From Arenibacter antarcticus (GTDB taxonomy: Bacteria; Bacteroidota; Bacteroidia; Flavobacteriales; Flavobacteriaceae): 64,000 bases of DNA. Each line of letters begins with the position of its first letter. Within the stretch, counting starts at the first letter, position 1. Location: the NCBI RefSeq assembly GCF_041320605.1, contig NZ_CP166679.1:3830001-3894000 (forward strand), in the 5' to 3' direction. The notes beneath the pieces were generated by a model. It worked only from the letters and a program-made list of their open reading frames with translations, did not search any database and was not told the DNA's origin. Shown piece by piece: positions 11,082-19,279 of the stretch. The translations under genes and the position numbers were made by a program.

Positions 11082-12215
11082 TTAATTCCCGGTGGCAATA
11101 ACAGTGATTCCTCCTTTTACCGTACCGTCCACTTTATTCTTATTGATGATTTCTAAACCTACCGCATATCCCTTACGGGTGCCGAAATCAGGTATGGTGA
11201 TCTGCAAGGAGGTGACCGCTACATGCCTATTCAACTCTCTAAAGGGTTTTAATTCCTTCCTAAAATGTTGGTGGCTGCCTTTACCGGAATGTATAGCCTT
11301 TAGAATGGCATTGGTACTCTTAATGATTTCACCTTGCTTTTCTACACTTATTCCCTTCCCGCTCGTTCTAATCTGCCATAGCCCTTTTTCATTGGTCAGG
11401 TTTATTTTATGAGGGGTTTTAGCGACTACCTCCAGCTTAATTTGTGCCAACGCCTTATTATCCTTCAAGGCTGTAATTTTAACTTTCTGAAGGGCTGGAT
11501 GCTGAAGGTTCGTCACGTGCCTGACTGTCATTGGTCGGAATTCAATAGTTTCTATCGCATTGGGCTGGTGCACTAAATTAAACGAATAGGTACTTCCCTG
11601 AGAAATGATATTGAGATTCTTTTGCCCGATGTGCCTATCTAATCTAGGGTCCAGAGCATGCAGGTCGAACGGTTTATCTAGTGGGCTAAATGAATACGTC
11701 CTAGCAAACAAGCATTTGTGACCTGCCTCCGAGGCTGGAACGGTATAGGTAAATTGTGCCTCACCATTGCTTGCTGGAAGCAGTAAGCCCTGTAATTGGG
11801 TCAGACCCAAAAGTTCCCCAACTGTAGTATTAAAGCCTAGACTGGGATTGGTCAGAAATAACTCTACTTTGGGAAAGGGAATCATCAAATCACCTCTATT
11901 ATTAAGGCGACAGCGTATATTGTAGGTATTCCCTGCATATAACTCTGTAGTGTTCATCCCTGCATTGGAGATTGGATTTATGGTTATATCAGGTGAATTC
12001 CAGAAATTAATCCCAGAGAAGGGCCTTACTCCAACATCACCGTTATAGGAACGTATATAAAGAAAGGAACTTTCCCTGAAATAATCTGGCTTTGGATTTT
12101 TATCCTTTCCGCTATAGATTTTGGCAAGGCGTCCAGGTACTTTTTTTAGGTACTCCTCCCTTGATTTTCTGAGACTACTTATATATCCAGCAGCTTTTTT
12201 AATATTTACTGACAT
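11082..12215 (-). CDS. Unknown companion of the phospholipase-C-like gene
   Basis: A 377-residue protein I cannot name. It has no signal peptide. The middle (about 85-180) has the look of a CARDB-type beta-sandwich, with phrases such as AGNTYNIRCRLNNRGDLMIPFPKVELFL and a conserved Pro/Gly pattern. The C-terminal third is beta-rich and repeats short hydrophobic strands. It follows the phospholipase-C-like gene by 27 bases on the same strand and so is almost certainly translated from the same message. CARDB-like domains usually mediate adhesion or protein-protein contact, so it may be a targeting or binding partner of the first protein. That is inference. Confidence 0.8.
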   Translation of the reverse strand: MSVNIKKAAGYISSLRKSREEYLKKVPGRLAKIYSGKDKNPKPDYFRESSFLYIRSYNGDVGVRPFSGINFWNSPDITINPISNAGMNTTELYAGNTYNIRCRLNNRGDLMIPFPKVELFLTNPSLGFNTTVGELLGLTQLQGLLLPASNGEAQFTYTVPASEAGHKCLFARTYSFSPLDKPFDLHALDPRLDRHIGQKNLNIISQGSTYSFNLVHQPNAIETIEFRPMTVRHVTNLQHPALQKVKITALKDNKALAQIKLEVVAKTPHKINLTNEKGLWQIRTSGKGISVEKQGEIIKSTNAILKAIHSGKGSHQHFRKELKPFRELNRHVAVTSLQITIPDFGTRKGYAVGLEIINKNKVDGTVKGGITVIATGN

Positions 12216-12242
12216 CTTTATTTTATTTAGAATTAAGTGGGA

Positions 12243-14207
12243 TTAATGACCTATAAAATCGAGATTCACAGGAGTGATGGGTTGTCCATTCTGTTGTTGA
12301 TCATGCTGTAACAACTCTTCGGGCGCTTCTGGAGGATTAGGTCCGGATTCGTCCTTCTGTGTCCAACAAGTATAGGCATAACCACGATCTGCATCTAGGT
12401 TAAATTCTGGAATCTTCTTGTCTTTAATTAGGCGATCATAGAGTTCTTCGGTAAGATCCATGGCATTTCCCAGCGTAGGTATTCCTCGTTTTTCTTTAAT
12501 TGCTGTTTGTAGGAAATCAGTAAGCTTTTCCTCATCTCCTTCCAGTTGTGTTAGAAAATCAATGAATTTGCGATCTAATGGAATTTCTCCAAAAGCATAA
12601 TGCAACGGAGTTTCCTGGAAATAGGAATCTGGACCTGCAATGGCCGCATCTGGCTCGGAAGCTGTTTCAGAAGTTGGTGGATACACCAGATGCTTCTCTT
12701 TATGAAAAAGCTGATCTAGAAATCCTCCCCCATCCAGCAACACTTTTAATTTAGGCAAGGTACCTTTTAGGTCCCTAGAGTCAAAACCAAAGGGATCGTC
12801 AAAGGAGGTGTTTTTAAACTGGTTGAATCGGATTTCATTCATATGTTCGGTCATCGGGAAGGCCAGTCCATTGAGGGAAATTCCAAGTCTGAAGGTCTGG
12901 AAAGCATTATATAAATGCTCGTAAATAAGGCTAGCCGCATATCGGATACCAGCCACCGTAAGTGTGGTCAGCGCCCCTAACACCGCATCTATCAAGGCCA
13001 GTGCGGCAGCCACAGCGGCAATAATTAAAGCAGCCAGAATGATGAAAATGGCTAGGATATTAAAACTTCCCGCTATATCCGCTGCGTCTTCAAGGAAATC
13101 TCCAATGTCCCCAAGATTATCCATAGCAGTTTCCCAGACTTCCTCTAACTCCTCGGTTAAGGAATATGGTACGGGTTCTGGCAAGGTTCCGGTTTCCGTA
13201 GTAGACCTCAACCATTTATACCATAAGCGATAGGCGGCATCCACATCTTCTTTAGAGATGGTGCGTCCATACTCATCATCGTTTGCATCTCCGGAGTTGT
13301 AGACCTCATTCATGGTCTCCGAAATAAGCTTGGCAAGGTCGTCGGGGAGTTTTGTGTTTTTATCAGGTTCAGGGTTTGCTGCTTCAATGGGGGCTATGGT
13401 CCCTGTAAAGTTAAAGTTATAGAAGGCATGAAGTTGGGAGCGGTTCCAATCAGTACCCGAAGTATGCTGGAACATATGGAAGACATCCTGGAAATTTTCT
13501 CCAGTTTTATGCCGTTGTGATTGTGTCCTGTAGGCTCCACCGCTATTTATATTTACATAAGGATGACCTACCGTGTCTCCTGTAACATGGGTCAGGTAAC
13601 CCAAGGCATAAAGGTGCAATGGAGAATCTGGACTGGTCTTATCTACCAAAGCTTTGGCAAAGCGCCCTGTTTTGCGGTAGTGCATGGCGTCAAACCACCA
13701 CCATTCTCCTTTGGTTTGCCCATCCCTATAAGGATGTTCCAAAAGGTCATAAAGATTAAAATCCGAGATGAATTTTTTCACCATTTCGGTGAGGTTTGCC
13801 AGCAGGCCATCAACCACTTGTTGCATATCTCCAAACAGGGATTGGAGTTCAGAGAGGGTGGAAGAATTTTCAACGACAGCATCAGCAGCCGTGTCCAATG
13901 CCTCAAGGGCATCTATTACTGGCTGTGGCACTAGGCTTTTTAAGGTCTCCTCAATGTCATCTATGAAATCATATACTTCAAAATAGAGTTTAGCGGCATC
14001 CCCTAGCGGTAGTCCCGTCCAGTCCTTGGTATTAAAAAAAAGAAAATCAGGGCCCTGGCACCCCAGAAATAGGTAGGGAAAATTCTCACTTTTATTCAAC
14101 AGATCCTGAAGTTTCCCGTAGTCCGCTTCATTGCCTAGTCCATTGCCGGACTGAATTCGTTGTTTGAGCTCTTTTGCAATTAGATGGTGTATAGCAGGTC
14201 CCGGCAT
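12243..14207 (-). CDS. Zinc-dependent phospholipase C-like protein
   Basis: A 654-residue protein. The N-terminal half (about 1-330) matches the zinc-dependent phospholipase C/S1-P1 nuclease-like family: MPGPAIHHLIAKEL at the start, PYLFLGCQGPDFLF near 48, LYALGYLTHVTGDTVGHPY near 205 and RHKTGENFQDVFHMFQH near 235 supply the His/Asp pattern that would bind zinc. A strongly hydrophobic stretch follows (about 385-435), unusual in this family and able to insert into a membrane. No signal peptide is visible, so export by a special route, or action inside the cell, is open. The gene is followed at 27 bases by a CARDB-like companion. Lipid hydrolysis is inferred from the domain only. Confidence 0.8.
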   Translation of the reverse strand: MPGPAIHHLIAKELKQRIQSGNGLGNEADYGKLQDLLNKSENFPYLFLGCQGPDFLFFNTKDWTGLPLGDAAKLYFEVYDFIDDIEETLKSLVPQPVIDALEALDTAADAVVENSSTLSELQSLFGDMQQVVDGLLANLTEMVKKFISDFNLYDLLEHPYRDGQTKGEWWWFDAMHYRKTGRFAKALVDKTSPDSPLHLYALGYLTHVTGDTVGHPYVNINSGGAYRTQSQRHKTGENFQDVFHMFQHTSGTDWNRSQLHAFYNFNFTGTIAPIEAANPEPDKNTKLPDDLAKLISETMNEVYNSGDANDDEYGRTISKEDVDAAYRLWYKWLRSTTETGTLPEPVPYSLTEELEEVWETAMDNLGDIGDFLEDAADIAGSFNILAIFIILAALIIAAVAAALALIDAVLGALTTLTVAGIRYAASLIYEHLYNAFQTFRLGISLNGLAFPMTEHMNEIRFNQFKNTSFDDPFGFDSRDLKGTLPKLKVLLDGGGFLDQLFHKEKHLVYPPTSETASEPDAAIAGPDSYFQETPLHYAFGEIPLDRKFIDFLTQLEGDEEKLTDFLQTAIKEKRGIPTLGNAMDLTEELYDRLIKDKKIPEFNLDADRGYAYTCWTQKDESGPNPPEAPEELLQHDQQQNGQPITPVNLDFIGH

Positions 14208-14611
14208 AACTTAGAATTTAGAGTTGAACAAAGTTTCAGCAGGGGAACAGACTAAATGTACAAACACTATTATAGAGTAGGAAACTAATTTGTATAATTG
14301 GTAGTAATTAATGTATAAATGAAGTAAGGGTGGAATAGTTGAATGGTTAATATATTGGAAAACAGTGAATTGACTGATAGTAAATATCGCGATCTGGTAA
14401 AGTGTTTACATAAAAAAAAAGAGCAGCCTAATGACCCACTATTTTTCTAAAATGAAATTTTCACATCATTAAAGGGGTCCATTGTAAATGCCATCTTGCT
14501 TATTCTGAAATAATGTCCATAATTTTTTAATTAGCTTATCCATATCTCCGTCTAAGTACTTATTGTATTATTTAACTGCAAATACGCTGTCTTAGTCCAG
14601 TTCAGATAAAA
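14208..14611. other. Intergenic stretch with a coding-like fragment
   Basis: A 404-base spacer upstream of the phospholipase-like gene. On the minus strand, 14469-14543 holds a 24-codon frame (MDKLIKKLWTLFQNKQDG...) whose composition looks like the tail of a gene, with more coding-like codons before its ATG. It is too short to call and may be a gene remnant. Short repeats of the TGTACAAA/TGTATAAA type occur near 14250-14320 and recall the palindrome at 669. Confidence 0.35.
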
Positions 14612-15562
14612 TTAGTACTCCCACGCTTCCTCTATCATTTGTTCCAATCCGTATACTGGTCGCCATCCAAGTAAAAAATTTGCTTTATTGATGTCTAGCC
14701 AAGTGGAATAGTATTCCGTTTGTATCGGGACCGATTTAATCTTGCGGGTTTTTAAGAGGTAATTGGCAGCTTTCCCATAATCAAATGGCTCCTCCATGGA
14801 GATATTAAAAGTTTGTTGTTTGGCCTCCAAGTGATCTAAGGAGAGGCAAATAGCGGCAACAAGGTCGTTCAGATGCACCATATTTCTTTTCAACGGACTT
14901 CCGTTAACATCGAGCATAAGTGGAACGATATTCTCTTTTTCATATTCCACCGCGGTTTGAGGCTTCACTATTTTGTGCCATTCCGGTACACCAAATACCT
15001 GAGTCCCAAAATGGAGATGCCTCTTTAAATCGTCCCCCTCCATGATCCAAGAAGCACGAAGACAAGTGCCATCAAGATCGTATTGCACAAAATATTGTTG
15101 CAGCATGGTTTCCTCAAGAACTTTAGACAAGGCATAGCATCCAGGATAGGCTGCATGGGCCTGCTGCTCAGTAATCGGGTCCTTGTATGGATAAAAATAA
15201 TGTCCCACAGATGCATCTCCCCCTATTACTATAAAACGTTTGAAACTATCGGATTTCCTACAACTTTCCAGTAACCAGAATAATCCCTTTATAGCAACGT
15301 CTATAATGGTTTTAGGATCTTCCTTGGGGGTTGCCAAGTGAACCACGTGGGTAACGTCTTTCATGGCCTTTTGTATCGTTTCCTGGTCAGATATAGAGCC
15401 CTGAACAACCTCCAAACGAGCATTGGGAAGTAAATGGCGCCGATGACAGAGGGCTCTTATGGTTCCTTTTTGATTTGGGTCATTTAGAAAGGCATTAATA
15501 AAAGCCTGCCCTACCTTTCCAGTAGCACCGGTAACTAAAATCTTTTTATCAATCGACTTCAT
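14612..15562 (-). CDS. NAD-dependent epimerase/dehydratase family protein
   Basis: A 316-residue extended short-chain dehydrogenase. The N-terminal Rossmann motif is ILVTGATGKVGQAF (residues 8-21), with a further VVHLATP strand. The catalytic Tyr-Lys pair is seen in GCYALSKVLEE, after an IGGDAS segment that supplies the Ser region. The C-terminal lobe (about 200-316) ends in LGWRPVYGLEQMIEEAWEY, typical of sugar-nucleotide epimerases. The substrate cannot be read from the sequence. It starts 40 bases beyond the copper-locus oxidase stop on the same strand and could be read through from that unit, but no functional link to copper is evident. Confidence 0.88.
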   Translation of the reverse strand: MKSIDKKILVTGATGKVGQAFINAFLNDPNQKGTIRALCHRRHLLPNARLEVVQGSISDQETIQKAMKDVTHVVHLATPKEDPKTIIDVAIKGLFWLLESCRKSDSFKRFIVIGGDASVGHYFYPYKDPITEQQAHAAYPGCYALSKVLEETMLQQYFVQYDLDGTCLRASWIMEGDDLKRHLHFGTQVFGVPEWHKIVKPQTAVEYEKENIVPLMLDVNGSPLKRNMVHLNDLVAAICLSLDHLEAKQQTFNISMEEPFDYGKAANYLLKTRKIKSVPIQTEYYSTWLDINKANFLLGWRPVYGLEQMIEEAWEY

Positions 15563-15602
15563 ACTTATTTGATCAACTATTTACAGTATAAAAAATGCAT
15601 TA

Positions 15603-17846
15603 TTAATAATTTAGCCCTATTCCAACCCCTAACCCCATATCACTATCGTAATGCGTGGTTAAACCCATATGTCGCGTTAGTATATACTTAAAACCTCCCA
15701 TATATTCTTTATCTGTATTCACCATAAAACTCATCCGCAAACGTTTAGAAATAGGAATATCTTCCCGCATCAACTGAAAACGTACATTACCATCAGAAAA
15801 CACTTCTGCTTGCGCAATGATGAGTAAGGGCAAGGTATATTCGGCACCAACACTCATAACTGCTCTTTGATCTTTAGTATTTGCCTGTCCGAAAATATTC
15901 TTTTCAATTTCATTATGTCCCAATTTTCTATACCGCCAATCAAAACCTACAAAAGGCATAAACCACTGATTTTTTCCTATATATCTTCCAAAATGGATTT
16001 CACTTTCATAACCGTGATCATCATGATATCCCAAACGCCATTCTGCACCTATACTCCACCGTGTATTTCCTAACATAACCATCCCATCATTCCCATTACT
16101 AGCAAAATCGTTCTCAGCCATCAAATGAAACTCATTGCTCTCTCTTTGCAATTTTTTATAAGCCCATTCCTTATTGGGTAAATATGGGTTTGGAGCTTGT
16201 TCCTCATAACTAAAAACACGGTTCATTCCTGCCATCATATGGTATAATATATGACAATGAAAAAACCAATCCCCTTCTGTATTGGCATTAAATTCTATAG
16301 TGTCGGTTTCCATTGGCATAATATCCAATACATTTTTAAGTGGCGCATAGTCACCTTGCCCATTTAACACCCTAAAGTCGTGTCCGTGCAAGTGCATTGG
16401 ATGCCGCATCATAGAACCATTATATAGCACGATGCGCACATTTTCTCCTTTTTTAATTAGAATTTTATCAGTTTCTGCAAGCACTTTATTGTCCATACTC
16501 CACACATAGCGATTCATATTTCCTGAAAGTTCAAAACGCAATTCTCTAACAGGAGCATCCTTTGGAAGTGTTGTTGACTGTGGCGCCTTCAGCATCGCAT
16601 AATTAAGGGTCACCAAATCGTCTGTGGGCCCCATATTGTGTTTGGAATGGTCCATTTCACCTTCCATTTTCATTTTGGCACTTTGCTTATCTTCTTTGCT
16701 TCCGATGATTTCTGGGTACATTACAGCATTCATATCCATTTGCTGAAGGCTCATTTCCATTCCCATATCATCCATACTTCCATCCATATTCATCATGCCG
16801 TTCATCATTTTCATGCCTTCAAAGTATTTCAGCTTTGGCATTCTACTTTTTAATTGGCGAATGCCATTGCCTATAAAGATCGACGCAGCATTAGTTCGAT
16901 CTTCTGGAGTGGCCAAAAATTCGTAGGAAGTGTCATTTGCCGGAATGGAAACAATAACATCATAGGTTTCAGAAACTCCTATAATCAATCTATTTACTTC
17001 TACAGGTTCTACATCGTTCCCATCATTGGCAACAACAGTTATTTTACCCCCAGCATAGGTGAGCCAAAAATAAGATGAAGCTCCGCCGTTTGAAATGCGT
17101 AATCGTACTTTATCACCACCTATAAATTGGGTTAACTGACTTTCATTTTTGCCATTGATCAGGAATTTGTCATAATACACATCGCTAACATCCATTGCCA
17201 ACATCCGTTTCCACTCGTTGTTTAATTTGGTTTTAAAATGTCCTTCTCTAATGGCTTCGGCATAACTTTGGGTGGTTCCTTTTTTAATAGCTGCCCAGTC
17301 ATTGGCGTTGTGCAACATACGATGCACATTTTCGGGATCGATATCTGTCCATTCACTTAAAATAACCGGAACAGCGGGTAAATCGTCAATTCCTTTCCTG
17401 AAAGTAGGATCGTCCTTTTTTTTATTTAGCACAAGCGAACCATACATACCTATTTGTTCTTGGAGTCCGCTGTGACTATGATACCAATGAGTTCCACTTT
17501 GAATGATCGGAAAGGTATATTTATGAGTGGTATTTGGACTAATGGGCATTTGTGTCAGAAAGGGTACTCCATCTTCTTTATTGGGAAGGAAAACACCATG
17601 CCAGTGTAAGGATGTGCCTTCTTTTAATTCGTTGTGAACATAAATTTCTGCGATATCTCCCTCTGTAAAAGTAAGCGTAGGCATAGGTATTTGTCCATTT
17701 ACGGCAATGGCACGTTTTTCTTTCCCTGAAAAATTAACTACCGTATCCCTAACGTACAGATCGTAGCGTACAATATTTTGGGAACTCATGGTGGATACAC
17801 AAAATAAGGTGGGTACTATAAGCATTAATTTTTTTATATAATCCAT
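15603..17846 (-). CDS. Multicopper oxidase fused to CopB-like outer-membrane barrel
   Basis: A 747-residue exported protein. The signal peptide ends near residue 22. Cupredoxin domains follow with all copper-ligand motifs: HWHG and HWYHSHSG in the first, HPMHLHGHDF and FFHCHILYHMMAGM in the last, the latter fitting HCHxxxHxxxxM of the type 1 site. A Met-rich insert (about 345-375, MMNGMMNMDGSMDDMGMEM) and a His/Met stretch near 395 resemble the CopA/CueO copper-sensing segments. The last part (about 575-747) is a run of amphipathic beta strands (GAEWRLGYHDDHGYESEIHFGR, ending ..GIGLNY) matching the CopB outer-membrane barrel. The protein probably oxidises Cu(I) and anchors itself to the outer membrane. 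Next comes a DUF3347 copper protein. Confidence 0.93.
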   Translation of the reverse strand: MDYIKKLMLIVPTLFCVSTMSSQNIVRYDLYVRDTVVNFSGKEKRAIAVNGQIPMPTLTFTEGDIAEIYVHNELKEGTSLHWHGVFLPNKEDGVPFLTQMPISPNTTHKYTFPIIQSGTHWYHSHSGLQEQIGMYGSLVLNKKKDDPTFRKGIDDLPAVPVILSEWTDIDPENVHRMLHNANDWAAIKKGTTQSYAEAIREGHFKTKLNNEWKRMLAMDVSDVYYDKFLINGKNESQLTQFIGGDKVRLRISNGGASSYFWLTYAGGKITVVANDGNDVEPVEVNRLIIGVSETYDVIVSIPANDTSYEFLATPEDRTNAASIFIGNGIRQLKSRMPKLKYFEGMKMMNGMMNMDGSMDDMGMEMSLQQMDMNAVMYPEIIGSKEDKQSAKMKMEGEMDHSKHNMGPTDDLVTLNYAMLKAPQSTTLPKDAPVRELRFELSGNMNRYVWSMDNKVLAETDKILIKKGENVRIVLYNGSMMRHPMHLHGHDFRVLNGQGDYAPLKNVLDIMPMETDTIEFNANTEGDWFFHCHILYHMMAGMNRVFSYEEQAPNPYLPNKEWAYKKLQRESNEFHLMAENDFASNGNDGMVMLGNTRWSIGAEWRLGYHDDHGYESEIHFGRYIGKNQWFMPFVGFDWRYRKLGHNEIEKNIFGQANTKDQRAVMSVGAEYTLPLLIIAQAEVFSDGNVRFQLMREDIPISKRLRMSFMVNTDKEYMGGFKYILTRHMGLTTHYDSDMGLGVGIGLNY

Positions 17847-17906
17847 TTTTAAATTTATTAGGACTTTAGGTGCAGTATATTATTAATGACGGAAACCGAG
17901 TATACG

Positions 17907-18044
17907 CTAATCGCCAAAGCTGTGATCATTGGTGATAACAGGATATAAACTCCCTGCTACCATGGTCACTCCTAACTTTTTTAACTCGGACTTCACCAAC
18001 ATCTTACAGCGACTACGTACCCTGTTTTTGATATAGCGATTCAT
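17907..18044 (-). pseudogene. Remnant of HMA-like leader of a copper AraC regulator
   Basis: A 45-codon frame starts directly after the TAA of the DUF3347 gene (TAAATG). It reads MNRYIKNRVRSRCKMLVKSE then LKKLGVTMVAGSLYPV. This closely recalls the leader IKNMVCNRCxMVVKxELxKLG of AraC-type regulators that sit in copper-resistance loci of Bacteroidota. Here one Cys of the metal-binding CxxC is Arg and the frame ends after 45 codons, with no helix-turn-helix part. I infer a decayed regulator gene. The family match is from memory of such leaders. Confidence 0.55.
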
Positions 18045-18902
18045 TTATTTTATAGTCTCTACTGTTTTGCCGCAGTTTAGCATTTGTGAGCCGTAATAGG
18101 GGTTTTTAATGGTACTTTCCTTACTTAACCAATTGGCTCCTTTTCCATTATTCGCCATAGGACAAAATTGGTAATAGATAGGCGTTTCTGATTTTGAAAC
18201 TTTCATTAATGAAAACATATTTTTAGAAAGTGACATAAATTGCTGCCTTTGTTCGTCAATGGCTTTAGTAGTTGTTATTTGCAAGGTGTTGGCTATCAAA
18301 TCCTTACTCACTTTCATCCATTCTATATGTACCTCCATTGGTAATGATTGCATTTTGACTTCCTTTAAAACAGCTAGTAACTTTGCTGCACTCTGGGATG
18401 CGGTATTAGCATCTGAACTTACCAATGCGTCTTTAAGTGAAAAATAGCGATCAAAAACCGACTTTAATTGATTGGCATCCCAAATTTCTTCATTTGAATT
18501 TTGGATTGCATCATCCTTGGTATTCAATCCCAAAGCTTCAACTTTGGCAATTGTTTTTTTAGCGCTATCATATTGACAACATTCCGGAAGTTTTGAATAG
18601 GCATCCTCTGGAGCATAGTATTTTTCATTATTGTAACCAGCTAGTGCGATTCGCTTTAAAATTTCATCTTGATTGGTCTGAAGGGCATCATAAGTTAAAG
18701 TTGCCATTCTTGTGTCTTTGTCCCAATCTACCGAAGCTCTTCTTTTAATATTTCCAGCTGCTTCAATGCTACTTTTACACCTGTCACAGTTACCGAAAAT
18801 CAATACGGTTTCTATAGTTGCGTTTTTAATTTGGGCGCTAGTTGTTGTAAAGGAAAGCATTAGGGTCAATGCCATCACTATTTTAAAAACAGGTATTTTC
18901 AT
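18045..18902 (-). CDS. HMA-like plus DUF3347 periplasmic copper protein
   Basis: A 285-residue exported protein. The start at 18902 gives a good signal peptide (MKIPVFKIVMALTLMLSFTT, cleaved after SAQ); an ATG four codons earlier and a GTG still further up are alternatives. After it comes a heavy-metal-associated fold with GNCDRCKSSIE, where Cys39 and Cys42 can bind Cu(I). The C-terminal domain (about 125-285) is DUF3347, with the FCPMA segment and the terminal PYYGSQMLNCGKTVETI, whose Cys and Met residues are typical metal ligands. Such proteins pass or store copper in the periplasm. It lies upstream of the multicopper oxidase on the same strand, separated only by a decayed regulator fragment. 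Confidence 0.88.
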   Translation of the reverse strand: MKIPVFKIVMALTLMLSFTTTSAQIKNATIETVLIFGNCDRCKSSIEAAGNIKRRASVDWDKDTRMATLTYDALQTNQDEILKRIALAGYNNEKYYAPEDAYSKLPECCQYDSAKKTIAKVEALGLNTKDDAIQNSNEEIWDANQLKSVFDRYFSLKDALVSSDANTASQSAAKLLAVLKEVKMQSLPMEVHIEWMKVSKDLIANTLQITTTKAIDEQRQQFMSLSKNMFSLMKVSKSETPIYYQFCPMANNGKGANWLSKESTIKNPYYGSQMLNCGKTVETIK

Positions 18903-19279
18903 GGTGTAAGGCATTTTTGAAGCGGAATTATTATAATTCACTTCAGTTTAAACTATATGTTAAATTGTGGTATATAAAGATAAGCAATTTTGAGTGCTTA
19001 TTTATGGTTAAATTATGTATGTCGAAAAATAAAATTGAGCTTGTTTTCAAGGTTTTCAATTTTAGATTCAACCTTTTACCACGATAAACACGCTATTTTT
19101 TTAACAATATTTTAAGAAGAGACAGGGTGGTGAAAAGCAGGAATTAATAATTTTAAAAAAAGTAGTCTTGATGTATTTAACCCTTCTCCTTTGCCTAAAA
19201 GATTATTCCATAATCTTCCTGTTTCTGAAAGAAATTAGCTAACTTACAGGTAGTCCCCGAAAGGTTAAAACACTAAATA
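18903..19279. other. Divergent intergenic region
   Basis: This 377-base AT-rich spacer should hold the promoters of the copper unit (leftwards) and of the hybrid kinase (rightwards). I see no gene, repeat or convincing operator. A GGTAGTCCCCGAAAGG stretch lies just before the kinase start but is not a clear ribosome site. Confidence 0.5.

Noticed and set aside
13521-13986. Long open frames on the plus strand inside the phospholipase-like gene
   Set aside because: They are antisense to a frame with clear family motifs and show residue composition typical of shadows.
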